DNA from: Spirochaetales bacterium
GTDB lineage: Bacteria > Spirochaetota > Spirochaetia > JABEVK01
Length of the DNA stretch: 64,000 nt
Direction: 5' to 3'
Assembly (NCBI GenBank): GCA_947478845.1
Contig: CANJXC010000009.1
Coordinates: 62,001 to 126,000, forward strand
Made by a program: the position numbers and the translations under genes
Notes under the pieces: model-generated
The model's database searches: none
Told to the model about the DNA's origin: nothing
The model's input: only the letters and a program-made list of their open reading frames with translations
Part shown: one piece after another, positions 8,936 through 17,830 of the stretch
Position numbering within the stretch: the first letter of the stretch is position 1
How the letters are laid out: every line of letters begins with the position of its first letter

Positions 8936-9415
8936 TTCCAGCTTTTTCTTGAGTTGCTCCAGTGCCTCATCGGCCTCCCATTTTTTGACCGCCGGGGTGA
9001 CGGCGTCGTGGCCACCGATGATCTGTTCCAGCTGCTCCTGAAGGGCTTGAGGGTTCACCGTCCGCTGCGTTGAAGGCAGAACCATCAGATCTTTCTTCAG
9101 CTTGCTGATGCCCTCGCGAAACTCCCAAACCTCCATTTCCAAGCTGAGTTTTTTGCCCTTTAGCTCTTCGACTCGTGAGGAAGCTTGAACTTGGAGTTCT
9201 GGCGTGCCCTTGGAGGTGGCAAGCTCGAGACGCCCTGTCCACAAGAGCAGGTCTACCTCACAGCTCTTCAGGTCAGCTTCTGTCTTTTTGAGGTGCGTGG
9301 CCAAAGAGAAAATATACGATCTTGCGTCCTCGGTGCTCATACCGGAAAGGTCAAAAAGGGGTTGGGCAGGGGGGGCGGGAGTATTAGGGCTTTGCGGGTC
9401 GCTCAACAACGTCAC
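8927..9415 (-). CDS. Small coiled-coil protein, unknown function
   Basis: 162 residues, mostly charged heptad-like helix from residue 30 onward (for example SLATHLKKTEADLKSCEVD and LEMEVWEFREGISKLKKDL). A proline-rich N-terminus (NTPAPPAQP) precedes it. There is no signal peptide or membrane segment, so it is probably cytoplasmic. The GTG at 9415 is used here; TTG codons at 9409 and 9406 are alternatives, the latter better spaced from the GAGGTG stretch. It is divergent from livK and convergent with the preceding lipoprotein gene (nine-base overlap). I do not recognise a family. Confidence 0.65.
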   Translation of the reverse strand: MTLLSDPQSPNTPAPPAQPLFDLSGMSTEDARSYIFSLATHLKKTEADLKSCEVDLLLWTGRLELATSKGTPELQVQASSRVEELKGKKLSLEMEVWEFREGISKLKKDLMVLPSTQRTVNPQALQEQLEQIIGGHDAVTPAVKKWEADEALEQLKKKLESR

Positions 9416-9466
9416 CTCACTAGGGGAGTTCGAATCTGAAATCTTTGTAACATTGAGTGACTTCGC

Positions 9467-9496
9467 TTGACCATACTTTCATCGACCACCTATAGT
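9467..9496 (+). promoter_or_regulatory. Sigma-70 type promoter of livK
   Basis: TTGACC (9467-9472) and TATAGT (9491-9496) are separated by 18 bases. Transcription would start near 9503, leaving a leader of about 47 bases that ends with AAGGAG (9539-9544) before the livK ATG at 9550. Confidence 0.75.
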
Positions 9497-9549
9497 TTTT
9501 TGATCAACAACCGGAGCAGTCGTGTTACCGGATATTTCAAGGAGTCACT

Positions 9550-10677
9550 ATGAAGAAGTTCGCTTCTCTCGCGATGGCGCTCATTGCCCTCACAGGCTTT
9601 GCGTCGGCCCAGACCATTAAAATCGGAACGATTCAGCCGTTAACTGGCGCCATCGCCGTGTACGGCAAGAACGTTACCAACGCCGTACAACTTGCTGTCG
9701 ACGAGGTTAACGCTGCTGGAGGTATCAACGGTAAAAAGGTAGAACTCATCGTCGAGGACGACAGCTTCAAGCCCGACAACACCGTTGCCGCGTTCAAGAA
9801 ACTCGCCACCAAGGACAAGGTGATTGCCATCGTAGGAGCCCTAACCTCCAATTGCACCCTGGCCATCACTTCCCTGGCACAAGGGGCACAGATTCCGCTC
9901 ATTACCCCCACCTCGACCAATGATAAGGTGACCACTGCCGGCAACTACATCTTCCAAGCCTGCTACAAGGACAGCTTTCAGGGCAAAGTTGTAGCTAACT
10001 TCGCCACGTCCACCCTCAAGGCCAAGAACGTAGGTATCCTTTTCGACAACGCCAACGACTACTCAAAGGGCCTGAAAACGAACTTCGAAGCCACCTTCAC
10101 CGCTTCTGGCGGAAAAGTCTCATCTGAGTCCTACGCCACCGGCGACAAAGACTTCAATGCCCAGATTGCCAAGATCAAGGCTTCGAAGCCCGATGCCCTG
10201 TTCCTGCCCGACTACTACAACGCTGTTTCGCTTCTGGCCAAGCAAATCCGCGCTGCCGGCATCACCGTTCCCCTGTTGGGAGCCGACGGCTGGGACGACG
10301 CAGTTGGTACCGACAACGCCGACCTCGTGGGAGCTTATTACTCCAATCACTTTGCTAAGGAATCGGCCAGCTCTGTTGCCAAGTCCTACATGACTGCCTA
10401 CAGCGCTAAGTATGGTTATGAGACTGACGCCTTGGCTGCTCTCGGGTACGACGCTACCAAGATCCTGCTCGGTGCTATCGCTGCCGCCGACAAGGCCGGC
10501 AAGCTGACCTCGCCTGGTGTCCGTGATGCTCTGGCCGCGACCAAGGGTAGCTTCGTTACCGGAAACATCAGCTTTGATGCCAACCGCAACACCGTGAAGT
10601 CTGCCGTAATCGTCCAGATCGGTGCTACCGACGACAAGAAGCTGTTCACCAAGTTCGTTGCAACCGTCAACCCCTAA
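9550..10677 (+). CDS. livK: Branched-chain amino acid ABC transporter, periplasmic binding protein
   Basis: 375 residues. The signal peptide MKKFASLAMALIALTGFASA is followed directly by QTIKIGTIQPLTGAIAVYGKNV, the standard start of LivJ/LivK-type type I periplasmic binding proteins. GGINGKKVELIVEDDSFKPDNTV, PLITPTSTND and ALFLPDYYNA are also characteristic. It captures leucine, isoleucine or valine (or a related ligand) and delivers it to the LivHM channel encoded downstream. It has its own promoter (9467-9496), an AAGGAG ribosome site, and a terminator (10701-10727) that separates it from livH, an arrangement that usually lets the binding protein be made in excess. The family also includes amide and aromatic binders, so the exact ligand is inferred. 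Confidence 0.93.
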   Translation: MKKFASLAMALIALTGFASAQTIKIGTIQPLTGAIAVYGKNVTNAVQLAVDEVNAAGGINGKKVELIVEDDSFKPDNTVAAFKKLATKDKVIAIVGALTSNCTLAITSLAQGAQIPLITPTSTNDKVTTAGNYIFQACYKDSFQGKVVANFATSTLKAKNVGILFDNANDYSKGLKTNFEATFTASGGKVSSESYATGDKDFNAQIAKIKASKPDALFLPDYYNAVSLLAKQIRAAGITVPLLGADGWDDAVGTDNADLVGAYYSNHFAKESASSVAKSYMTAYSAKYGYETDALAALGYDATKILLGAIAAADKAGKLTSPGVRDALAATKGSFVTGNISFDANRNTVKSAVIVQIGATDDKKLFTKFVATVNP

Positions 10678-10700
10678 CCCGGCGCGACCTATCAGCAAGA

Positions 10701-10727
10701 AAAAGGGGCCCACGGGCCCCTTTTTTT
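10701..10727 (+). terminator. Intrinsic terminator after livK
   Basis: GGGGCC (10705-10710) pairs with GGCCCC (10715-10720) around a 4-base loop, followed by seven T (10721-10727) and preceded by A's. It should reduce read-through into livHMGF, which starts 29 bases later. Confidence 0.85.
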
Positions 10728-10755
10728 ATGTTAGACTCTCGGTCGAAGGTAACCG

Positions 10756-11658
10756 ATGGACATTGTCTCCCTGTTTTTTCAGCAGTTGATCAACGGCCTG
10801 TCGAAGGGTGGCATTTACGCCCTCATTGCCCTCGGCTACACCATGGTGTATGGAATTATCAAGCTGATCAACTTTGCCCATGGCGACATCCTCATGGTAG
10901 GCGCCTACATCGCCTACTTTGTGTTTGCGGCGTGGGGGTTTACTCCGGGTTCCATTTTTGTAGCGGTGCTCTTCGCCGTTGCGGGCTCGGTGCTTCTGGG
11001 CATCAGCATCGAAGCCACTTGCTACCGTCCCATGCGCTCAGCCCCACGAATTAACGCACTGATCACGGCCATCGGTGTCAGCATCTTTCTTGAAAACTTC
11101 CCCCGCCTGATTCCTGCTATTGGGCCCAACTACCGTGATCTCACCGTGCCCAAGCTTTTCGAGACGATCCACATAGGCGAGGTGTCGATTGACCCGTTGA
11201 AACTGCTGACCCTTGTTGTCTCGCTGGTTCTGATGACACTTCTGATTCTTATCGTTGACTACAGCAAGGCAGGTAAGGCCATGCGCGCGGTGAGTTTCGA
11301 CATGGGCGCCAGCGCTTTGATGGGCATTTCGGTGAACAGAACTGTCAGCTTCACGTTTGCCTTGGGTTCGGCGCTAGCGGGAATCGGTGGCGTGCTTTAC
11401 ATGCTCAATTTCCCGCTTCTCGACACCTACATGGGCATCATGCCCGGCCTTAAGGCCTTTGTAGCCGCCGTGCTAGGAGGCATAGGCAGCATCCCCGGGG
11501 CCATTCTTGGGGGTCTGATCCTTGGCATTGCCGAGGCTCTCACTGCGGGCTTTATTTCCTCAAAGCTGATGGATATCGTCGTGTTCGGTATTCTCATTCT
11601 GATCCTCTTGCTGAAACCTTCTGGACTTCTCGGCGTGCACCGCAAGGAGAAGGTGTGA
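10756..11658 (+). CDS. livH: Branched-chain amino acid ABC transporter permease LivH
   Basis: 300 residues, strongly hydrophobic, with about eight membrane helices. It begins MDIVSLFFQQLINGLSKGGIYALIALGYTMVYGIIKLINFAHGD, the recognisable LivH N-terminal pattern, and contains the permease loop KAMRAVSFDMGASALMGISVNRTVSFTF where the ATPases dock. It forms the membrane channel with LivM. Start codon ATG at 10756 follows GAAGGT. Its TGA overlaps the livM ATG, indicating translational coupling. A TAGACT a little downstream of the livK terminator might be a secondary -10, but most expression probably comes by read-through from livK. Confidence 0.93.
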   Translation: MDIVSLFFQQLINGLSKGGIYALIALGYTMVYGIIKLINFAHGDILMVGAYIAYFVFAAWGFTPGSIFVAVLFAVAGSVLLGISIEATCYRPMRSAPRINALITAIGVSIFLENFPRLIPAIGPNYRDLTVPKLFETIHIGEVSIDPLKLLTLVVSLVLMTLLILIVDYSKAGKAMRAVSFDMGASALMGISVNRTVSFTFALGSALAGIGGVLYMLNFPLLDTYMGIMPGLKAFVAAVLGGIGSIPGAILGGLILGIAEALTAGFISSKLMDIVVFGILILILLLKPSGLLGVHRKEKV

Positions 11659-12770
11659 TGAAGAATCTTCGCTCAACCCTCCTAATTTTTGTGGTCGCGG
11701 CCTTGGGTTTTGGTGCTCTGCAGGCCCTCATCGTCGCCGAAATCCTCGACGACTATACCTTGCAGATTCTGTGCGTGGCCGGCATAAACGTATTGATGGC
11801 CCTCTCGCTCAACCTGATTTCCGGCTTCACGGGTCAGTTGGCCCTCGGGCACGCCGGCTTTATGGCTGTGGGCGCCTATACCACCGGTGTTTTGCTCGTA
11901 CATGCCCACTGGCTGTTGTTTCCTGCCCTGGTGGCTGGCGGACTCATGACGGCTTTATTCGGGCTGCTCATAGGAATTCCAACGCTTCGGCTGAGGGGAG
12001 ACTATCTCGCCATTGTCACCCTTGGCTTCGGTGAAATCATCCGGGTAGCCATCAACAACTTTGACGAGATTCTGCGCTGGGCTTTCAACAGCCCGGATAT
12101 GGTTGGGTGGACAGGGGGACCGACGGGCCTGAGTGGAATCCCGGGCTACGCCACCAATATCATGGTCAATAACCCGGCGGCTTTCCTCTGGATTTACCCT
12201 ATCGTCGTCTTGTCCGTCGTTTTGGTGATGAACTTGATCCGGTCGTCCCACGGCAGGGCTTTGGTGGCGATTCGGGAGGATGAGATTTCGGCTCAAGCCA
12301 TGGGCATCAACCTTTTCGGCATGAAGCTCACCAGCTTTACCATTTCGGCCTTCCTCGCGGGGCTCGGCGGTGCTCTTTATGCCCCGTTTATCGGCTATTT
12401 GTCGCCACCCGGTTTCGATTTTCTCCGGTCGGTGTTTTTTGTGATAATTGTCGTCCTAGGGGGCATGGGGTCCATCACAGGTACCGTGATTGCGGGAATC
12501 GGGCTCACCTTCCTTCAGGAGTTTTTGCGCACCAGTGCCAAAGATGCCGGAAATGGCCTAGTGGTGTTGATCCAACAAAACCTCTTTCCCTCCACGATTA
12601 GCGCGGGTGCCTGGAGTGTCGACTTGGTTCCGCTCAGCCAGGTCTTGTTCGGTCTGATTTTGATTTTGCTCATGATCTTCCGACCAGGTGGGCTGATGGG
12701 CACTCGGGAACTACCGTTGACGCGCTGGCTGACCACGCCGTGGTGGCGCAAGAAGGAGTTGCTTCCATGA
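11658..12770 (+). CDS. livM: Branched-chain amino acid ABC transporter permease LivM
   Basis: 370 residues, multi-spanning. NLISGFTGQLALGHAGFMAVGAYT, RGDYLAIVTLGFGEIIR and the docking loop GRALVAIREDEISAQAMGIN are diagnostic of LivM permeases. It pairs with LivH. The ATG at 11658 overlaps the livH TGA (ATGA), with GGAGAAGG just upstream. The C-terminus GGLMGTREL followed by a basic cytoplasmic tail overlaps the livG start by the same ATGA arrangement. Confidence 0.93.
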   Translation: MKNLRSTLLIFVVAALGFGALQALIVAEILDDYTLQILCVAGINVLMALSLNLISGFTGQLALGHAGFMAVGAYTTGVLLVHAHWLLFPALVAGGLMTALFGLLIGIPTLRLRGDYLAIVTLGFGEIIRVAINNFDEILRWAFNSPDMVGWTGGPTGLSGIPGYATNIMVNNPAAFLWIYPIVVLSVVLVMNLIRSSHGRALVAIREDEISAQAMGINLFGMKLTSFTISAFLAGLGGALYAPFIGYLSPPGFDFLRSVFFVIIVVLGGMGSITGTVIAGIGLTFLQEFLRTSAKDAGNGLVVLIQQNLFPSTISAGAWSVDLVPLSQVLFGLILILLMIFRPGGLMGTRELPLTRWLTTPWWRKKELLP

Positions 12771-13558
12771 GCACTCTCCTCAGGACCGAGCACCTGGGCA
12801 TGCAGTTTGGTGGCCTGAGAGCAGTGGGAGACTTCAGCCTCGAGTTGGCCGAAGGCGAGCTCGTGGGCCTGATTGGACCCAATGGAGCGGGTAAGACCAC
12901 TGTGTTTAACATGCTCACCGGAGTTTACGCTCCCACTTCGGGAACCATCACTCTTGCCACCAAGACGGGCAATGCAGAGCAAATTGGCGGGTTGCTTCCG
13001 CACCGCATCACCCGCAAGGGCATTGCCCGGACGTTTCAGAACATCCGTCTGTTTAAGAGCATGACAGTTTGGGAAAACGTGTCTATTTCCCGGCATTTTC
13101 AGGTGCCTTATCGGCTCGCACAGGGGGTTTTTCGTCTGCCCCCGTTCCGAAAGGCCGAAGCTGACCTCCGTTCTGAGATTCTCGAGCTACTGGCCATTTT
13201 CAAAATTGACAACAAGGCCGAAATGCAGGCCTCAAACCTGCCATATGGCGAACAACGCAAGCTCGAAATTGTTCGTGCTCTTGCCAGCAAGCCAAGATTG
13301 CTGCTCCTCGATGAACCGGCCGCAGGTATGAATCCGCAAGAGACCCTCGAACTGATGGAGCTCATCCGCTTCATCAAAGAACGCTTCGAATTGACGGTGT
13401 TGCTCATTGAGCACGACATGAACCTCGTGATGGGGATTTGCGAAAGGTTGCTTGTCCTCGACTATGGACTCACAATTGCGCAGGGTCTTCCGGCAGAAAT
13501 CCGAAATAACCCCGTTGTGATCAAGGCCTACCTCGGGGAGGATGCCGTCCATGCTTGA
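12767..13558 (+). CDS. livG: Branched-chain amino acid ABC transporter ATP-binding protein LivG
   Basis: 263 residues. Walker A GPNGAGKT (about residues 37-44), the signature LPYGEQRKLEIVRAL and Walker B LLLLDEPAAGMNP are all present, as is the LivG-type IARTFQNIRLFKSMTVWENV after the Q-loop. ATPase subunit of the high-affinity branched-chain amino acid importer. The ATG at 12767 overlaps the livM stop; AAGGAG lies 9 bases upstream. A slightly longer frame upstream lacks family similarity. The gene overlaps livF by eight bases. Confidence 0.94.
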   Translation: MSTLLRTEHLGMQFGGLRAVGDFSLELAEGELVGLIGPNGAGKTTVFNMLTGVYAPTSGTITLATKTGNAEQIGGLLPHRITRKGIARTFQNIRLFKSMTVWENVSISRHFQVPYRLAQGVFRLPPFRKAEADLRSEILELLAIFKIDNKAEMQASNLPYGEQRKLEIVRALASKPRLLLLDEPAAGMNPQETLELMELIRFIKERFELTVLLIEHDMNLVMGICERLLVLDYGLTIAQGLPAEIRNNPVVIKAYLGEDAVHA

Positions 13559-14255
13559 GGTGACGAATCTTCACGTCTACTATGGCGCCATTCATGCCCT
13601 GCACGGAGTGAACTTTCAGGTGAATGCGGGCGAGATCGTTTCGCTTATTGGCGCCAACGGGGCGGGCAAAACCACCATTTTGCATACTCTATCGGCGCTG
13701 ATCAAACCAAAGGAAGGCAAGATTTCCTTCCTCGGCAGTCCCATTACGGCCAGCAGTCCCGAAAAGATCGTGAAGGCCGGCTTGGTGCAAGTTCCCGAAG
13801 GGCGTCGCGTGTTCGCCAACCTCACCGTCCGCGACAACCTGATTCTGGGGGCCTATACCCGTAAAGACACCGCAGGCGTTGCTCATGACCTCGACAGCGT
13901 GTTTGGCCGTTTTCCGAGGCTGAGAGAGCGATCCCGTCAGGTGGCAGGAACGCTTTCCGGCGGCGAACAGCAGATGCTCGCCATCGGTCGCGCCCTGATG
14001 ACCCGGCCTAAGTTGCTGCTGCTCGATGAGCCTTCCATGGGCCTCGCTCCCTTGCTCGTACGCGAAATTTTCAACATCATCACCGAAATTAACCGCGAGG
14101 GCACCACGGTGTTGCTGGTGGAGCAAAATGCCCACATGGCCCTCGGTATTTCCAACCGTGCCTATGTGTTGGAAACCGGTCGGTTTGTGCTTCAAGGCAA
14201 GGCCGGAGAACTCGCCAAGAGCGACGAAGTGCGCAAAGCCTATCTTGGTGGTTAG
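13551..14255 (+). CDS. livF: Branched-chain amino acid ABC transporter ATP-binding protein LivF
   Basis: 234 residues. MLEVTNLHVYYGAIHALHGVNF, Walker A GANGAGKT, LVQVPEGRRVFANLTVRDNL, signature LSGGEQQ and Walker B LLLLDEPSMGLAP identify LivF, the second ATPase of the transporter. The ATG at 13551 lies inside the end of livG with GGGGAGGA upstream, so translation is probably coupled. It completes a canonical livKHMGF set. The next gene has its own promoter 7 bases after the livF stop codon. Confidence 0.94.
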   Translation: MLEVTNLHVYYGAIHALHGVNFQVNAGEIVSLIGANGAGKTTILHTLSALIKPKEGKISFLGSPITASSPEKIVKAGLVQVPEGRRVFANLTVRDNLILGAYTRKDTAGVAHDLDSVFGRFPRLRERSRQVAGTLSGGEQQMLAIGRALMTRPKLLLLDEPSMGLAPLLVREIFNIITEINREGTTVLLVEQNAHMALGISNRAYVLETGRFVLQGKAGELAKSDEVRKAYLGG

Positions 14256-14261
14256 GAACTG

Positions 14262-14290
14262 TTGAAGCTCCCCGGGTAAGAGATTAGACT
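14262..14290 (+). promoter_or_regulatory. Promoter of the CBS-ACT gene
   Basis: TTGAAG (14262-14267) and TAGACT (14285-14290) with a 17-base spacer. It lies between livF and the CBS-ACT gene, so that gene can be expressed apart from the transporter operon. Confidence 0.5.
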
Positions 14291-14313
14291 AAGAACTGAC
14301 GAGGGAGGCTACC

Positions 14314-14958
14314 ATGATTGTTGGCCAACGGATGACAAAGAATCCCATTATCGTAAAGCCGGAAACCCCGGTGTCTGATGCTCAGTTCATGATGCGCAAA
14401 GAAAAGGTTCACCGTTTCCCAGTGATTGGAAAAGACGGGCGCCTCAAGGGCATGGTCACCGAAAAAGACTTGTTGTACGCGACCCCATCGCCGGCAACCA
14501 CGCTCGACGTCTATGAGATGAATTACTTGCTTTCCAAACTCACCGTGGACGAGGTGATGAGCACCGATGTGATCTCCGTTACGGAAAATACCACCGTGGA
14601 AGAAGCGGCTCGGGTTTTGGTAGACAACAACATCGGTGGCTTACCCGTTTTGAGGGGAGAGCAGCTTGTCGGGATCATTACCGAAAGTGACCTGTTCAAG
14701 GTGTTTCTGGAAATGTTCGCTTCCCGACAAAAGGGCCAGCGCATCACCCTCATCGTTCCGGAAGAAAAAGGCGAGCTGGCCAAGCTCTGTGGAGCGGTAA
14801 GTTCCATCGGCGGCAACATCGTTGCTCTGGGAACCTTTCTCGGAGAGAACTCCTCGCAGACCCTTCTCACGATGAAAGTCCAGGGGTGCACCGAGAAAGC
14901 CCTTCGTGAGGCCGTGACGCCGTTCGTTCAGACTATCGTCGACTGCCGGGAAGTCTAG
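14314..14958 (+). CDS. Tandem CBS domain protein with C-terminal ACT domain (AcuB-like)
   Basis: 214 residues. Two CBS motifs occupy roughly residues 1-62 and 75-133 ([19 protein letters not shown], then [35 protein letters not shown]). The rest (about 143-212, [19 protein letters not shown] and [10 protein letters not shown]) resembles an ACT domain, which commonly binds amino acids; CBS pairs bind adenosyl nucleotides. No catalytic domain is present, so it is probably a sensor or regulator acting through partners. It follows livHMGF by 58 bases, with GGGAGG before the ATG and its own promoter. A link to branched-chain amino acid sensing is an inference from position only. Confidence 0.85.
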   Translation: MIVGQRMTKNPIIVKPETPVSDAQFMMRKEKVHRFPVIGKDGRLKGMVTEKDLLYATPSPATTLDVYEMNYLLSKLTVDEVMSTDVISVTENTTVEEAARVLVDNNIGGLPVLRGEQLVGIITESDLFKVFLEMFASRQKGQRITLIVPEEKGELAKLCGAVSSIGGNIVALGTFLGENSSQTLLTMKVQGCTEKALREAVTPFVQTIVDCREV

Positions 14959-14993
14959 AAGCTCATTTCCTATCTCTCAACCTCTTGGTTCCC

Positions 14994-15022
14994 TTGCGTA
15001 AGGGCTCCTGTTTACCTATACT
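14994..15022 (+). promoter_or_regulatory. Sigma-70 type promoter of fusA
   Basis: TTGCGT (14994-14999) and TATACT (15017-15022) separated by 17 bases; transcription would start near 15028-15030 and give a leader of about 25 bases with AGAGAGG before the ATG at 15054. Confidence 0.75.
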
Positions 15023-15025
15023 AAC

Positions 15026-15038
15026 GTGCAATTTGCAC
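15026..15038. promoter_or_regulatory. Inverted repeat at the fusA transcription start
   Basis: GTGCAA (15026-15031) and TTGCAC (15033-15038) form a perfect 6-base inverted repeat around one T, immediately after the -10 box. A protein bound here could block fusA initiation. It may also be chance. Confidence 0.35.
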
Positions 15039-15053
15039 AGAGAGGTTTTTTCC

Positions 15054-17144
15054 ATGACTGTTTCTATCGATAAAATGCGGAATATAGGGATTAGCGCCCA
15101 CATCGACTCGGGCAAAACGACTCTGACGGAACGCATCCTGTTCTATTGTGGCCGTATCCACGCTATTCATGAAGTCAAAGGCAAAGACGGCGTCGGTGCC
15201 ACCATGGACTCCATGGACCTCGAACGAGAGCGTGGCATTACCATACAGTCGGCCGCCACCAGCGTGCAGTGGGAAGACAAGTTCATCAACATCATCGACA
15301 CCCCAGGTCACGTTGACTTTACCATCGAAGTGGAACGCTCCCTTCGCGTGCTCGACGGGGCCATCCTCGTGCTGTGTTCGGTTGCAGGCGTCCAGTCGCA
15401 GTCCATCACCGTAGACCGCCAAATGAAGCGCTACGACGTGCCTCGGCTTGCCTTCATCAACAAAGCGGACCGAACCGGCGCCAACCCCTACCGCGTGCGG
15501 GAGCAGTTGCGAGACAAGCTTGGTCACAACGCTGTCTTTGTCACCCTTCCCATCGGCCTAGAAGACAAATTTGAGGGTGTGGTCGACCTAGTCAAGATGA
15601 AAGCGGTGTACTTTGAGGGCGAAGATGGCCTCGACATGGTGGAACGGGATATTCCCGCGGATATGCAAGCCGATGCCGCCAAGTACCACGAAATGATGCT
15701 CGAGGAATTGTCCATGTTCAACGATGATCTCATGGAACTTCACCTCGAGGGCAAGGAAGTGCCCGTTGCCCTCATCAAGGCAGCCATCCGGAAAGGCACC
15801 ATCAGCCGCGACATGACCGCCGTATTCGTGGGGTCCGCCTACAAGAACAAGGGCGTTCAGGTGTTGCTCAACGGCGTCGCCGACTACCTTCCCGCACCCA
15901 ACGAGAAGGAAAACTGGGCCCTCGACCAGAACAAGAACGAGGAGAAGGTGCTTCTGGAAGTCCACGACTCCAAGCCCACCGTGGCTTTGGCCTTCAAACT
16001 CGACGACGGGCAATACGGGCAGCTCACCTACGTGCGTGTGTATCAAGGGGTGATCAAGAAAGGCATGGAACTCAAAAACATGCGCAGTCAGAAGAGGTTC
16101 AAAGTCGGCCGCCTCATCAAAATGCACTCCAATCATATGGAAGACATCGATTTTGCGGGTGCGGGCGACATCGCCGCGTTGTTTGGCATCGAATGTGCCT
16201 CCGGCGACACCTTTTGCGACGACAAGCTCGACGTCACCATGACTTCGATGTTTGTGCCCGCTCCGGTTATTTCCCTCTCCATAGAACCCATAGACAAGAA
16301 GTCGGGCGACAACATGGCCAAGGCCCTCAACCGCTTCACCAAGGAAGACCCAACCTTCCGCACCTTCGTCGATCCCGAATCGAACCAAACCATCGTGCAG
16401 GGTATGGGTGAGTTGCACTTGGAAGTCTACATCGAACGCATGAAGCGCGAGTATAAAGCCGAGGTGAAGACGGGGATGCCGCAGGTAGCCTACCGCGAAG
16501 CGATTAGCGAGAAGGTGGAGTTCACCTACGTGCACAAAAAGCAAACCGGTGGCTCTGGCCAGTACGCGAAAATCGGGGGCTATTTTGAGCCTTACAATGA
16601 AAAGGACTACAACTTCGTCAACATGGTTAAGGGTGGTTCGATTCCCAACGAGTTCATTCCCAGTTGTGACAAGGGCTTTCGCGAGGCCATCAAGAAGGGC
16701 ACCCTCATCGGCTTCCCCGTGGTTGGAGTTCAGGCCATTGTTAACGACGGAGCTTCCCATCCGGTTGACTCCTCCGACATGGCCTTCAGCACCGCCGCTC
16801 TTATGGCCTTCCGTGAAAACTACGCCAAGGCCAAGCCCATCATCCTCGAGCCCATCATGAGAGTCGCGGTGGAAGGGCCAACGGAGTTTCAGGGCAACAT
16901 TTTCGGCTCAATCAACCAGCGCCGCGGTGTCATTATGGGATCTACCGAAGACGGCCAGTTCTGTTCGGTGCAGGCCGAAGTGCCACTCTCAGAAATGTTT
17001 GGCTACTCAACGGTGCTCCGCTCGATGAGCCAGGGCAAAGCCGAGTTCACTATGGAGTTCGAGAAATACTCCAAAGTACCGGAAAGTGTTGCCACGGTGC
17101 TCAAAAAGGATTACGAGGACAAGCGCAAGGCCCAGAACAGGTAA
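15054..17144 (+). CDS. fusA: Translation elongation factor G, spd/mitochondrial-like type
   Basis: 696 residues. The GTPase G1 motif AHIDSGKT (residues 15-22), the switch region [18 protein letters not shown] and NKAD are intact, and the domain II-V sequence (for example [20 protein letters not shown] and [11 protein letters not shown]) is complete. EF-G drives ribosomal translocation. [23 protein letters not shown] and [19 protein letters not shown] resemble mitochondrial EF-G1 and the spirochaete/planctomycete/delta group called spdEFG1, rather than canonical bacterial EF-G. I chose the ATG at 15054 because of AGAGAGG upstream and family homology; the frame continues upstream without similarity. 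The gene ends at a hairpin pair including a bidirectional terminator. Confidence 0.95.
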   Translation: MTVSIDKMRNIGISAHIDSGKTTLTERILFYCGRIHAIHEVKGKDGVGATMDSMDLERERGITIQSAATSVQWEDKFINIIDTPGHVDFTIEVERSLRVLDGAILVLCSVAGVQSQSITVDRQMKRYDVPRLAFINKADRTGANPYRVREQLRDKLGHNAVFVTLPIGLEDKFEGVVDLVKMKAVYFEGEDGLDMVERDIPADMQADAAKYHEMMLEELSMFNDDLMELHLEGKEVPVALIKAAIRKGTISRDMTAVFVGSAYKNKGVQVLLNGVADYLPAPNEKENWALDQNKNEEKVLLEVHDSKPTVALAFKLDDGQYGQLTYVRVYQGVIKKGMELKNMRSQKRFKVGRLIKMHSNHMEDIDFAGAGDIAALFGIECASGDTFCDDKLDVTMTSMFVPAPVISLSIEPIDKKSGDNMAKALNRFTKEDPTFRTFVDPESNQTIVQGMGELHLEVYIERMKREYKAEVKTGMPQVAYREAISEKVEFTYVHKKQTGGSGQYAKIGGYFEPYNEKDYNFVNMVKGGSIPNEFIPSCDKGFREAIKKGTLIGFPVVGVQAIVNDGASHPVDSSDMAFSTAALMAFRENYAKAKPIILEPIMRVAVEGPTEFQGNIFGSINQRRGVIMGSTEDGQFCSVQAEVPLSEMFGYSTVLRSMSQGKAEFTMEFEKYSKVPESVATVLKKDYEDKRKAQNR

Positions 17145-17166
17145 ACCGCGCGACCCCAGCGCGGTT
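17144..17166 (+). other. Hairpin immediately after fusA
   Basis: AACCGCGC (17144-17151) pairs with GCGCGGTT (17159-17166) across a 7-base loop. It begins at the last base of the fusA stop codon and has no T-run, so it is not a terminator by itself; it may protect the mRNA 3' end ahead of the terminator at 17182-17207. Confidence 0.5.
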
Positions 17167-17173
17167 AGTAGGT

Positions 17174-17207
17174 AAAAAAAAACCCTCGGGAAACCGAGGG
17201 TTTTTTT
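17174..17207. terminator. Bidirectional terminator between fusA and carD
   Basis: ACCCTCGG (17182-17189) pairs with CCGAGGGT (17194-17201), flanked by an A-run on the left and a T-run on the right, so it can stop transcripts from both the fusA and carD sides. Confidence 0.88.
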
Positions 17208-17224
17208 ATGCCCCGAGGTGGGGA

Positions 17225-17824
17225 TTATTCTTCGTCGTCCTCTTCCTCAGCCACTTCAACTTCAAATTCCTCTTCGGAATCGGAATCAACGAGGGCAGGA
17301 GATTTGCCCAAAGGCTCGAGTTTCTCATGCACCTGCCGTTCCACCTCAGAAACCGAGATGTTCAACGAGAAGGCAATTTCGTCGATGAGCAACTTCATGG
17401 CACTGTCGTAAAGCTTTCGCTCCAATATTGGCAGTTCCTTGACCTTGCTCCGGTGGTAGAGGTTACGCACCACCAGCGCGATATCTGTAATGGCGCCACT
17501 TTTGAGGTGATCAAGATTCATCTGGTAGCGCATCTTCCAGTCTGCGGTGACTGGTTCAAAGTCACTGGCGATGATTTCGAAGGCCTCGTGGGCTTTTTCG
17601 GCAGGAACTATGGCACGGATTCCGATCTCTACGGCTTTTTCGACGGGAATCATCACCGTCATATCGGTTACAGGAAGGAAAATTTGGTAGTACTGGGTCG
17701 GTTTACCTTTGAAGGCCCTCTCGGTAATGGAAAGAATCTGACCGACGCCCTGAAGGGGATAAACCACCTTCTGATTCAGGATAAAGGGGGCAGATCCCCC
17801 GGTGGCGGACTTCTCTTCAGGCAT
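17225..17824 (-). CDS. CarD/CdnL-family RNA polymerase-binding transcription regulator
   Basis: 199 residues. Residues 15-70 form the RNA polymerase-interacting domain of CarD (FILNQKVVYPLQGVGQI, YYQIFLPVTDMTVMIPVEKA), followed by an all-helical DNA-binding part (WKMRYQMNLDHLKSGAITDIALVVRNLY) and an acidic tail ending EEEDDEE. The family binds the polymerase beta subunit and stabilises open complexes, often at rRNA and other growth-related promoters; it is conserved in spirochaetes. The promoter (17831-17859) places the -10 box six bases before the ATG, with no Shine-Dalgarno sequence, so the mRNA is probably leaderless. It is convergent with fusA across a shared terminator. Confidence 0.9.
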   Translation of the reverse strand: MPEEKSATGGSAPFILNQKVVYPLQGVGQILSITERAFKGKPTQYYQIFLPVTDMTVMIPVEKAVEIGIRAIVPAEKAHEAFEIIASDFEPVTADWKMRYQMNLDHLKSGAITDIALVVRNLYHRSKVKELPILERKLYDSAMKLLIDEIAFSLNISVSEVERQVHEKLEPLGKSPALVDSDSEEEFEVEVAEEEDDEE

Positions 17825-17830
17825 GGCGGG

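Noticed and set aside
9416-9549. Riboswitch or T-box in front of livK
   Set aside because: The predicted leader is only about 47 bases and contains no T-box motif or extended hairpin.
10728-10755. Independent strong promoter for livHMGF
   Set aside because: A TAGACT is present but no -35 box lies at a fitting distance, because the livK terminator occupies that place.
15588-16760. A 390-codon open frame on the strand opposite fusA
   Set aside because: It is the reverse shadow of a complete, strongly conserved EF-G gene, has no ribosome site or recognisable motif, and its length follows from the codon bias of fusA.
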